Positions 1 to 7,716 of a DNA stretch of 20,926 bases are shown in pieces. The position numbers and the translations under genes were made by a program. Position 1 is the stretch's first letter, and each line of letters begins with the position of its first letter. The notes under the pieces are model-generated. The model worked only from the letters and a program-made list of their open reading frames with translations. It was not told the DNA's origin and did not search any database. The stretch is from JAJDIA01 sp031555505 (GTDB taxonomy: Bacteria > Bacteroidota > Bacteroidia > Bacteroidales > Tannerellaceae), in assembly GCA_031555505.1 (NCBI GenBank), contig JAVBUH010000073.1:1-20926 (forward strand), in the 5' to 3' direction.

Positions 1-343
1 CCTCACCTGCTTCGGCCTGTTCGGGATGACGCTCTATGTCACCCGTCAACGCACCAAGGAGATCGGTATCCGGAAGGTGAACGGCAGTACGACGGGGCAG
101 ATCATGTGGATGTTCATCCGCCGGTTTATCTACTGGATAGCGATCGCTTTCATGATCGCAACCCCCGTCACCTGGTTCCTGATGAACCGTTGGCTCCAAT
201 CGTTCGTCTATCGACAGGAGATGACGGTCGGTATTTACCTGCTGGCGGGGTTGATCGTCGTCCTCATCACGCTCCTCACCGTCAGTTGGCACAGCTACAA
301 GGCGGCGTCGGCCAATCCGGTGAAAGCGTTACGAAGCGAATAA
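1..343 (+). CDS. ABC transporter permease, FtsX/MacB family (3' end only)
   Basis: This is the C-terminal end of a permease whose start lies left of the window; the reading frame is open from base 2. The visible part holds the conserved cytoplasmic FtsX segment (TRQRTKEIGIRKVNGST) followed by two transmembrane helices and a short basic tail ending NPVKALRSE. In this family the proteins sit in the inner membrane, pair with an ATP-binding subunit and act as mechanotransmission or efflux components rather than classical channels. No ATPase, adaptor or TolC-like gene is visible here, so the substrate is unknown. From residue MTLYV onward, 97 of 105 residues match the C-terminus of the permease at 3723-6149, and the DNA is nearly identical, which points to recent duplication or gene conversion. 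Confidence 0.93.
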   Translation, partial: LTCFGLFGMTLYVTRQRTKEIGIRKVNGSTTGQIMWMFIRRFIYWIAIAFMIATPVTWFLMNRWLQSFVYRQEMTVGIYLLAGLIVVLITLLTVSWHSYKAASANPVKALRSE

Positions 344-373
344 ACCAACGCAATATAAAAATATATACTCGCT

Positions 374-2767
374 ATGTTTACACATTATTTAAAAATAGCT
401 TTCCGCAATATGTGGAAATGTAAGACACAGTCGCTCACGGGTATTTTCGGACTGGCATTCGGGCTTGCCTGTTTTGTCCCGGCACTTTACTGGTTTCGCT
501 ATGAAACATCATATGATAATTTTTATGAAACATCCTATGACAATTTCCATGAGAAATCAGATGATTATTTTTATCCAGATGCCGACAAAATCTATCGCGT
601 TTATTCTGTAGACAAACAATCAGGAAAAGTAAACGAACGGGTTTCTGGTATTTTAGAAAGGAAGTTGCGTGAACAGTTTCCAACCATGCAATCATCTACA
701 GTTTTTTTTATAGAACAAGATCGTTGCAGTTCTAATAAAACATCAAATGTGCAATTACATACGGTTTTTGCAGATAGTACTTTTCTGAATGTTTTCCCTC
801 AGGTAATTATTAGTGGAGATGCGCAAAACCCATTACAGGTTTTAAACAACATTATTCTTACAGAATCTGCGGCAATTGGTCTGTTTGGAGATGTTGAAAA
901 AGCGATTGGACAGACAATAAAAAGTACGATGTACACAAAATTTTCGCCATACACGGTTACTGCGGTGATGAAAGACCCTCCCCCTAATACAAATATATCG
1001 TTTAATGCTATCCTTTGTCATGAGCAGTTGACACTACAAAAATCTTTTGCGGAAAGAACGGTAGAGCAAATATGGACATTGGCAAACTTGTCAATGTATG
1101 TGAAGCTTCCTTCAGGAACAAATCTCAGTGAATTCGTGAAAGGACTCAATAATTTCACATCAGCGTTAGACTCAAAAGCCCACATGGAGTTGCAGATGAT
1201 GCGCATAAGCAATGTACGCCACCATTTAAACGCAGATGTACCATTCACATTAAACTTCATACATATACTTTTTGCATGCGGATTATTGTTGCTATTGTGT
1301 TCACTTTACAATTTTCTAAATTTGTATCTTGACCTTTTCCGCCAACGCAACCGCGAGTTATGCTTACGTACAGTACATGGAGCTTCACAGCTTCAACTCA
1401 TTCAGCAAATGATGATTGAACTGGCTTGTGCTATTGTCCTGGCGCTATTACTTGCCTGTTTCTTTATTATCATAACCCGCCCTGCGTTTTCAGGAATGTT
1501 CAGGATTGATATTGGGCTATCGCAATTAATGTTGCATTTTGTGATTTGCGCAATAGGAGTGATGATGCTAACGCTGTGTGTCAGTTTTATTATTTTCCGT
1601 CGATTGAGCCGGTTGGCGATTCGCTCTCAGTCGAAAAGGACGACAAATAGTAAAACAACTTTACGACGCACTGCAGTTATGTCACAACTCGCTGTAGGTG
1701 TATCATTTATTGTAGCGGCATTAGTAGTTACAATTCAAATGAATTTTATTAACCACAAGGATTTAGGATTCGACAGCACTGGAATTATACGCGTGTCAGG
1801 GATAACTTCAATTCCGATGGATAAAGCGGCTTCCATGATGTTCGGAATGGCAGCTATCCCGCAGATTGAAAATTATTCTTTTACCCACTTTGAACCTCAG
1901 CAGAATGTTAGCTCTTCTGTTTTGACAGATAAAGTAGAATGGGAAGGGAAACTGCCGTCAGACAATCCTATTTTCCAACGGATCCCGACTGACAGCCGAT
2001 TTGCAGACACTTTCGGCTTACATATGGTTATGGGGAAATGGTTGGGTGAACTTGGAGAAAATAATATCGTTCTCAATGAGGAAGCTGTTCAGGCAATGGC
2101 GCTTAAAGAACCTATAGGCAGTGTTATTCGCATGTCTTTAAATGATATGCAAGAATATACAGTAGTGGGTGTGGTAAAAGATTTTCATACGTCATCACTT
2201 CGAAATCGCATCCTTCCAACAATCTTTCTTAGTTCAAAATATCCATTAGACATCTTATACGTTCGCGCAATTGCAGGACAGGAAAAAGAGGTGATACAAC
2301 AAATGAATACTCTTATTTCCGGAAATGGCGAGATGGAATTTACTCCTCTCCAGCAAATATATGACCAATTAAATAATTCCGAAAAGGTCGGTATGCAATT
2401 ATTTTCTGTACTGGCAACGGTTTGCTTATTAATTTCGCTGTTTGGTATCCATGCTGTAGCTGCCGCATCCACTCAACGCCGTCGCAAAGAAATAGCCATT
2501 CGTAAAGTGGTTGGAGCCAAAGCCGGAGCAATCGTACAACTCTTTTTGAGAGAATACACTTTATTGGTGCTTATTGCCGCAGCCATAGCATTACCATTTG
2601 CTTATCTGGCAATGAATCATTGGCTGGAAGGATATGCTTATCATATTCACATCCCATGGTGGTTAATGGCCAGTGTACTGGTTGGAGTCACTATATTAGT
2701 TTTACTAACCGTGCTGGGTTGGGTTTTAAAAGCTGCTAATCGAAATCCGGGTGAAGTAGTAAAATGA
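374..2767 (+). CDS. ABC transporter permease, FtsX/MacB family, AT-rich copy
   Basis: A complete 797-residue inner-membrane permease with the family layout: an N-terminal transmembrane helix (about residues 20-42), a large periplasmic MacB-like domain, a central helix bundle (about 290-410), a second periplasmic domain, and a C-terminal FtsX domain with RRRKEIAIRKVVGAKAGA and three helices. It starts 30 bases after the upstream permease stop, so it probably belongs to the same transcript. Its sequence is clearly more divergent and more AT-rich than the permeases on either side, suggesting a different origin. Just after the first helix the protein carries three imperfect 8-residue repeats (ETSYDNFY, ETSYDNFH, EKSDDYFY) where relatives normally have one, immediately before the conserved PDADKIYRVY motif. 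The family assignment is firm; the exported or sensed substrate cannot be told. Confidence 0.95.
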   Translation: MFTHYLKIAFRNMWKCKTQSLTGIFGLAFGLACFVPALYWFRYETSYDNFYETSYDNFHEKSDDYFYPDADKIYRVYSVDKQSGKVNERVSGILERKLREQFPTMQSSTVFFIEQDRCSSNKTSNVQLHTVFADSTFLNVFPQVIISGDAQNPLQVLNNIILTESAAIGLFGDVEKAIGQTIKSTMYTKFSPYTVTAVMKDPPPNTNISFNAILCHEQLTLQKSFAERTVEQIWTLANLSMYVKLPSGTNLSEFVKGLNNFTSALDSKAHMELQMMRISNVRHHLNADVPFTLNFIHILFACGLLLLLCSLYNFLNLYLDLFRQRNRELCLRTVHGASQLQLIQQMMIELACAIVLALLLACFFIIITRPAFSGMFRIDIGLSQLMLHFVICAIGVMMLTLCVSFIIFRRLSRLAIRSQSKRTTNSKTTLRRTAVMSQLAVGVSFIVAALVVTIQMNFINHKDLGFDSTGIIRVSGITSIPMDKAASMMFGMAAIPQIENYSFTHFEPQQNVSSSVLTDKVEWEGKLPSDNPIFQRIPTDSRFADTFGLHMVMGKWLGELGENNIVLNEEAVQAMALKEPIGSVIRMSLNDMQEYTVVGVVKDFHTSSLRNRILPTIFLSSKYPLDILYVRAIAGQEKEVIQQMNTLISGNGEMEFTPLQQIYDQLNNSEKVGMQLFSVLATVCLLISLFGIHAVAAASTQRRRKEIAIRKVVGAKAGAIVQLFLREYTLLVLIAAAIALPFAYLAMNHWLEGYAYHIHIPWWLMASVLVGVTILVLLTVLGWVLKAANRNPGEVVK
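503..574 (+). repeat. In-frame triplicated 24-bp repeat inside permease gene
   Basis: Three consecutive 24-bp units (503-526, 527-550, 551-574) encode ETSYDNFY, ETSYDNFH and EKSDDYFY. The first two units are close copies and the third is more diverged. The unit lies between the first membrane helix and the PDADKIYRVY motif. Because its length is a multiple of three, unit gain or loss keeps the reading frame. Confidence 0.8.
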
Positions 2768-2774
2768 GAGTAAA

Positions 2775-2834
2775 AGTTGGCACAGCTACAAGGCGGCATC
2801 AGCTAATCCGGTGAAGGCGCTCAGGAGTGAATAA
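2775..2834 (+). pseudogene. 20-codon relic of a third permease C-terminus
   Basis: Eight bases after the stop of the AT-rich permease lie 19 codons plus a stop that encode SWHSYKAASANPVKALRSE, the same peptide that ends the permease at the left edge of the window (and nearly that of 3723-6149). No start codon or upstream part of this copy remains. The fragment is best explained as the 3' stump of a permease gene whose body was lost when the AT-rich permease was inserted or substituted. The peptide match is seen directly; the mechanism is inference. Confidence 0.85.
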
Positions 2835-3001
2835 AAGCAGTTCATTCCATGCTTGCATACAGCAAGGAAGAGGTTTCAAGGTTAAAATTTGGCATCTTAG
2901 AACAAAGGACAGCGTATTTCCTGAAAATAAAGAATGATTCTTGAAATCTTTCATTTATTTTTACGCTGAATTATATCCGAAACTTAAGCTATAAAAAAGA
3001 G
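2835..3001. other. Intergenic stretch before the ORF6N gene
   Basis: About 170 bases with no confident gene. A 31-codon open frame with an ATG runs 2849-2944 on the + strand (MLAYSKEEVSRLKFG...). Its composition looks coding-like, but it has no recognisable relative and is too short to call. No clear TAnnTTTG promoter element is visible here for the gene that follows. Confidence 0.3.
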
Positions 3002-3601
3002 ATGGAACTACAACTGATACAAAGTAAGATATACGAGATAAGAGGCCAAAAGGTAATGCTTGACTTTGATCTTGCCGTTATGTATGAAACGTCAACAAAA
3101 GCGCTCAAACAAGCGGTTAAGAGAAATATGAAACGATTCCCGGATGATTTCATGCTTGAGTTGACTAAAAACGAATGGTATGAACTGGTCACAAATTGTG
3201 ACCACATACCCGATACGATGAAACACAGCTATATCTCACCTTTTGCATTTACGGAACACGGGGTGACTATGTTATCAAGCATCCTTCGCAGCGATGTGGC
3301 GGTAAGCGTAAGCATACAAATTGTTAGAGCTTTTGTTGCTATACGGCAATTAGTCTTAAACCTACCGACAGATAGAGTTAGCGAATTGCAGAACGAAGTA
3401 AAGGAACTGAAACAATACCTTGAAGAAGTATTTGCCGACTACAACGATACCAACGAAGATACTCGTATGCAACTCGAGCTGATCAACGAAACCCTGGCCG
3501 AACTGCACACCAAAAGTAACCCCATAAACCAACCCAGGCTTCCTATTGGCTACACATCTTCCAGATACAAAAGCAACCAAACAGAATTATCCGGTGAATA
3601 A
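3002..3601 (+). CDS. ORF6N domain-containing protein
   Basis: A 199-residue protein with an N-terminal ORF6N domain (about residues 5-115). Recognisable segments are IYEIRGQKVMLDFDLAVMYE, KALKQAVKRNMKRFPDDFM and the FTEHGVTMLSSILRSD block. It is followed by a helical, probably coiled-coil segment (about 120-165) and a polar tail. ORF6N is a DNA-binding-type domain first described in phage and DNA-virus antirepressor-like proteins; many stand-alone copies occur in Bacteroidetes genomes, where their role is mostly unknown. The gene lies between two permease genes of the same strand, breaking up the array, and is flanked upstream by a permease relic, so it was probably acquired as part of a rearrangement. 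No integrase, att repeat or transposase accompanies it. The domain call is strong; the cellular function is unknown. Confidence 0.9.
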   Translation: MELQLIQSKIYEIRGQKVMLDFDLAVMYETSTKALKQAVKRNMKRFPDDFMLELTKNEWYELVTNCDHIPDTMKHSYISPFAFTEHGVTMLSSILRSDVAVSVSIQIVRAFVAIRQLVLNLPTDRVSELQNEVKELKQYLEEVFADYNDTNEDTRMQLELINETLAELHTKSNPINQPRLPIGYTSSRYKSNQTELSGE

Positions 3602-3726
3602 GACCTCATCCCTACAGATTGTCTAATTATTGGACGGTTTCCTCAGAATACGATAAATATGTACGGTTTTCGTTGGTTGAATCGGAAGACCTGTTTAGTT
3701 TTGGAAAAGAAGAAACGACATTATGA
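3598..3726 (+). pseudogene. Possible start-less 3' gene remnant
   Basis: A frame open from 3598 to a TGA at 3724-3726 reads like protein (YWTVSSEYDKYVRFSLVES, then EDLFSFGKEETTL) but has no ATG, and it ends in an ATGA overlap with the start of the next permease. This would fit the 3' tail of a former upstream operon partner cut off by insertion of the ORF6N gene. I recognise no family in it, and the same bases contain a good promoter match, so chance is a real alternative. Confidence 0.3.
3673..3703 (+). promoter_or_regulatory. Candidate Bacteroidetes promoter for the second permease
   Basis: A TTG at 3673-3675 is followed after 20 bases by TAGTTTTG at 3696-3703, an exact match to the Bacteroidetes -7 consensus TAnnTTTG with suitable spacing to a -33 TTG. 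Transcription would begin near 3710, leaving a leader of about 13 bases before the ATG at 3723. Confidence 0.45.
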
Positions 3727-6149
3727 TTATGGGAACAATCTCCTTCAAAATGATCGTCCGGAACTGGTGGCGAAACAAGACGTTTGCCCTCATCTCTATC
3801 CTCAGCCTGGCGATCGGGATTGCCTGTACGAACCTGCTGGCGGCTTTCGTGATCCATGAATATAATGTAGAGGCAGGGAATCCGAACCGCGACCGGATAT
3901 ACAGCCTTGTGCAGGATTCTCCCTTCCAGTCGGGTGATCAGGTATTCCTTGCCACGGCTGAAACGTCTCAACAAATCAAGGATCGATACCCGGAGGTCGA
4001 AGATTATCTGTGTCTCACACTGGCAGGTACCAGTCAGGTGACTGTCGGTGAAACGATCCACGACGGGTTAACACTCCTGCAGGCCAGTGCGTCCCTACCC
4101 CGCTTCTTTCCTTACAAGACCCTTGCAGGAAACCTCGAAGAGGCGTTGACAGAGCCTAACAAAGTAGCCCTGACTGAGAAGACAGCACGCCAGTTCTTCG
4201 GCAACGAAGACCCAATCGGCCAATCTATTTATATAGGACTTTCACCAGGAGCGGGCATAACACTTCAGGTAGTGGCTGTAATCGCAGCCTACGATCAGTC
4301 GGCCCTCACGTTCGACGCTGTCGCTGCCAGCCGGCCAGGCGCCGGCGGAGAGTGCTTCCTGCTGATGAACCAATCGATTGATCCGGAAGCCTTTGCCCTG
4401 CGTATGCAGGAAGACGGGATTCGCACCATACAGTTTAATCTTCGTCAGAAAGAAGGAAGTATTAACACCCTGCAGATGGAAAAAGGACGTTATTATCTTT
4501 ATACGTTGTCTGAAAATTATTTCAGGGCACACCAATACAAGGGCGTGTATTATCCGCACATCATGAAGCAAAACAAACTGACACTGGATATCGGCTTGTT
4601 CGCTGCGCTACTGATCCTGTTGATTGCCTGCTTCAATTACATCAACCTCAACTTCTCGCGCCTGCTGCAACAGGTACGGATGATACACATCCAGCAACTG
4701 ATGGGTGCCTCCCGCGTGGAGATCAACAAGCAATTGTTTCTTGATATCTTCTTCACCGTATTGGTAGCCTTCCTGCTCTCATTGCTGATCATGCACGACC
4801 TGATCCCAGTGTTCAACTCGATACTGTCCGGACACATGAGCGCATCCTTTATATTCAGCGGACAAGTACTCCCGGTATTGATCGGACTGATACTGATCCT
4901 TTCCATCCTGCCGGCCATCTATGTGAGCCGCAAGATGGCTGTCCTTTCCCGACAGCACTATCTGGAACTGACCGGTGGACGAAAGAAACAGGGCATCATT
5001 ACCACCCTGTCTATTATCCAATTCGCGATATCCATTGCTTTGATCGTCGCCATGCTGACAGTCAACGGCCAGATCGGTTTGATCCGTCAGGGAGGAGAAG
5101 CCTATCGCGGACTGATCGAGATCAAAGACCTAAGCGGAGGTAACAAACAAGAGAAACCATTCATCGAAGAACTACGCTCCCATCCTGAATTAGGAGAGAT
5201 AAACACCGCCGCGTTGCCTATATTTAACTACGCCGTACGACAAATAGTCATCACCAATCCGGATGGAAGCGAAAACTATTTAACGATGGTACAACTCTTT
5301 TGGGATACCGCCTTCTTGTCTGCTTTCCATATCGGGCTGCAACAGGGCTTGCTGCCTGAAGAAGCGCTGGAACATTTTGCCCGTCCGGTTTACATCAATC
5401 AACGCTTTGCCGATCTGTTCGTTGGTAAAGAGGAAAATCCGATTGGGAAACCGGTAAAGAGCTTTGATGTAGCGTATGATTCCAATAATAAGGAAGATGG
5501 TTCCAAAGAAAACCCAATCACCACCATTGTAGGAGTCGTGGATAACTTCTTTATCGGTTCGCTCGAACAAGAGGTTCCTCCTACGATTATCCATGTGAAT
5601 TATGACGTAAGCAAGTACAATATGGCTTATTTCCGTTTAGATGCTAATCATCCGGAACGGCTGAACCAGGTCAAGCAAATTTGGGAGAAGCATCATCCCG
5701 GTCAATTATTCACATATAATAATGTATATGAAGGCTTCATCGACGTGAACCAGAAAGCCTTCGGGCTGGCCGAACTGCTCCTGATGTATTCCCTGATCAG
5801 CATCTTCCTCACCTGCTTCGGTTTGTTCGGGATGACGCTGTATGTCACCCGCCAACGCACCAAGGAGATCGGTATCCGGAAGGTGAACGGCAGTACGACG
5901 GGGCAGATCATGTGGATGTTTATCCGCCGGTTTATCTACTGGATAGCGATCGCTTTCGTGACCGCAACCCCCATCACCTGGTTCCTGATGAACCGTTGGC
6001 TCCAATCGTTCGTCTATCGGCAGGAGATGACGGTCGGTATTTACCTGCTGGCCGGACTGATTGTGATCGGCATCACGCTCCTCACCGTAAGTTGGCACAG
6101 CTACAAGGCTGCGGCGGGTAATCCGGTAAACGCATTGCGAAGTGAATAG
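3723..6149 (+). CDS. ABC transporter permease, FtsX/MacB family
   Basis: A complete 808-residue permease. After the N-terminal helix (FALISILSLAIGIACTNLLA, about residues 19-38) comes a periplasmic MacB-like domain, then a helix bundle (about 285-400), another helix near residue 430, a second periplasmic domain, and the C-terminal FtsX domain with TRQRTKEIGIRKVNGST and three helices. The ATG at 3723 fits the usual family N-terminus (ISFKMIVRNWWRNKTFALIS). The last roughly 340 bases are almost identical to the partial permease at the left edge. Proteins of this kind are inner-membrane partners of a MacB-like ATPase; none is in the window. A long hairpin follows the stop codon directly. The family is certain, the substrate unknown. 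Confidence 0.96.
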   Translation: MIMGTISFKMIVRNWWRNKTFALISILSLAIGIACTNLLAAFVIHEYNVEAGNPNRDRIYSLVQDSPFQSGDQVFLATAETSQQIKDRYPEVEDYLCLTLAGTSQVTVGETIHDGLTLLQASASLPRFFPYKTLAGNLEEALTEPNKVALTEKTARQFFGNEDPIGQSIYIGLSPGAGITLQVVAVIAAYDQSALTFDAVAASRPGAGGECFLLMNQSIDPEAFALRMQEDGIRTIQFNLRQKEGSINTLQMEKGRYYLYTLSENYFRAHQYKGVYYPHIMKQNKLTLDIGLFAALLILLIACFNYINLNFSRLLQQVRMIHIQQLMGASRVEINKQLFLDIFFTVLVAFLLSLLIMHDLIPVFNSILSGHMSASFIFSGQVLPVLIGLILILSILPAIYVSRKMAVLSRQHYLELTGGRKKQGIITTLSIIQFAISIALIVAMLTVNGQIGLIRQGGEAYRGLIEIKDLSGGNKQEKPFIEELRSHPELGEINTAALPIFNYAVRQIVITNPDGSENYLTMVQLFWDTAFLSAFHIGLQQGLLPEEALEHFARPVYINQRFADLFVGKEENPIGKPVKSFDVAYDSNNKEDGSKENPITTIVGVVDNFFIGSLEQEVPPTIIHVNYDVSKYNMAYFRLDANHPERLNQVKQIWEKHHPGQLFTYNNVYEGFIDVNQKAFGLAELLLMYSLISIFLTCFGLFGMTLYVTRQRTKEIGIRKVNGSTTGQIMWMFIRRFIYWIAIAFVTATPITWFLMNRWLQSFVYRQEMTVGIYLLAGLIVIGITLLTVSWHSYKAAAGNPVNALRSE

Positions 6150-6150
6150 C

Positions 6151-6204
6151 GAGTAGTAGGGTGTATTGACAGCCCTACGGACTTTTGACACACCCTCATT
6201 ACTC
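6151..6204. terminator. Long hairpin between convergent genes, likely bidirectional terminator
   Basis: GAGTAGTAGGGTGT (6151-6164) can pair with the segment 6190-6204 over 14 base pairs, with one G-T wobble and one bulged C, around a 25-base loop. It begins two bases after the stop of the + strand permease and ends ten bases before the stop of the - strand lipoprotein gene. There is no long T-tract, so stopping may rely on Rho or on the hairpin alone. Confidence 0.6.
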
Positions 6205-6213
6205 ACTATACCA

Positions 6214-7716
6214 TTATTTTCGAAGGCCGACCTGTATCGGCGGTTCGTTTTTGGCCACGTGCTCGATGGTGTAGGGGCTGACGGTGATTTCGCCGGTAAT
6301 CAACTCGGGGAGGTTGAAGGAATAGAGGAGGCGGTCGTTGTAGTCCGGGTCTTCCTGCGGGAGGAGGAAGGGTTTGGACGGTGTGCCGTCGGGGGCGATA
6401 TGGCAGAAGTAGGGACGGGTAAAGAGACCGTCGTCGCGCCGGCTGCTTACTACTACCCACCGGCTGTTGCGGCTCCACGAATGATAGCTTTCCGTATCGT
6501 CGCTGTTCAGGGCTGACATATCTACGTATGAGCCGCTTTGCAGGTCGATCATCCGGATCTCGGCATCTTTGTGCCAGATGGGAAACTGGCCGTAGGCTGT
6601 TTCGGTGTACATCAGGAAACGTCCGTCGGGCGAGATTCGCGGGAAGGAGGCGCTGAGGCTGTCGGCACGCACCAGCGTATCGATGGGCATACGGATCTCA
6701 CCCCGGTCGGGGTCGAAGGCCACGCGGCAGAGGTTATAGCGTACGTCGGCATACTGCTCAGGCATCTTCGCGGCCGGTGCGCTGCAGAAGTAGATACACC
6801 GTCCGTCGGGCGAGAACGTAGGGAAGGTTTCAAACGCATCCGTCGTGATCAGGGAGGCAGCCGGGATGATCTCGCGTTTCTCCACATCATACACCACGAT
6901 GTCTGAAGCCAGGTCAAACACCTCCATCTTCTTCTCCTTTACGGCGTGGAAAAATTGCTTGATCTCATTGACCGAGGTCGTGATATAGCGGCCCGTCGGA
7001 TGCCAGTAGGGATACGTCATGCTACTGATCGTTCCGGGGGTTTTGGTATTCAGTTTCTCCAGTTTTTCATCACGCAGGATATACGTACCGCCGTTCTCGG
7101 CGCGCATGTGGAACATCATCTGCTGCGGATCGCCACCGCAGAAAGAGTGGCAGTTGATGCAGTTGTTGCCCACCATATCGTTGCGGATGATCAGTTGCTC
7201 GTCGAACGATGTAAGGTCACGCTGATACAACCCGATGATGTGCCACTTCTCGTATCCCGGTTCGATCAGTCGATAGGCCAGGTGCGAGTCGAGCAGGTCC
7301 GGGCTCACATGGATGGCAAACGGTTGCCAGCTTTGCCACATCCCTTCCCGCCGGGCATAGACAGTCACCTGGAGGTCGCCGTCGGCGTTCTGTTCCAGTA
7401 GCCGGTGCCATTCCTTTGGATCGAAGCGGACCTGGCGTGTACCAAAGCCCTCGATCCGTCCGCCCAGGCTGCCGGTCACTTCGGCATAACAAGGGCCGTC
7501 GGCCGCTTCCACACGGAAATGCAATGGAGCCAGGTTGACCGGGACCGTCACCTCGCGGTAGTCGGGGAAGATGGCAGGCGGTGTGGCTTGTTCGGCCAAG
7601 GTACCCGAAGGGCGTTCGCCTTTACAGGCTGCCAACAGACAAAAGGCCAGCAGACAGCAGGGCAACAATCGACCGGACGTCAAACAGAAGTGGGAAAGGG
7701 ATAACTGTGCTTTCAT
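6214..7716 (-). CDS. Lipoprotein with c-type heme motif and TolB-like (PD40) propeller
   Basis: A 500-residue exported lipoprotein. The N-terminus is a long hydrophobic signal ending in the lipobox LLAA-C, with Cys31 as the predicted lipidated residue. A beta-rich domain (about 50-140) is followed by the motif CINCH at residues 186-190, a canonical CxxCH covalent heme c site. The rest (about 200-470) contains TolB/PD40-type propeller repeats such as FPTFSPDGRCIYF, FPRISPDGRFLMYT and YHSWSRNSRWVVVSS. The start codon overlaps the stop of the upstream membrane-protein gene in an ATGA, so the two are translationally coupled. Similar Bacteroidetes proteins have been labelled TolB-like or cytochrome c biogenesis proteins, but to my knowledge without experimental function. 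Only one CxxCH is present. Heme binding is inferred from the motif alone. Confidence 0.88.
   Translation of the reverse strand: MKAQLSLSHFCLTSGRLLPCCLLAFCLLAACKGERPSGTLAEQATPPAIFPDYREVTVPVNLAPLHFRVEAADGPCYAEVTGSLGGRIEGFGTRQVRFDPKEWHRLLEQNADGDLQVTVYARREGMWQSWQPFAIHVSPDLLDSHLAYRLIEPGYEKWHIIGLYQRDLTSFDEQLIIRNDMVGNNCINCHSFCGGDPQQMMFHMRAENGGTYILRDEKLEKLNTKTPGTISSMTYPYWHPTGRYITTSVNEIKQFFHAVKEKKMEVFDLASDIVVYDVEKREIIPAASLITTDAFETFPTFSPDGRCIYFCSAPAAKMPEQYADVRYNLCRVAFDPDRGEIRMPIDTLVRADSLSASFPRISPDGRFLMYTETAYGQFPIWHKDAEIRMIDLQSGSYVDMSALNSDDTESYHSWSRNSRWVVVSSRRDDGLFTRPYFCHIAPDGTPSKPFLLPQEDPDYNDRLLYSFNLPELITGEITVSPYTIEHVAKNEPPIQVGLRK

Noticed and set aside
3002..3601. ORF6N gene as evidence of a prophage or mobile element
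   Set aside because: No integrase, transposase, structural phage gene or terminal repeat is present; stand-alone ORF6N genes are common in Bacteroidetes.
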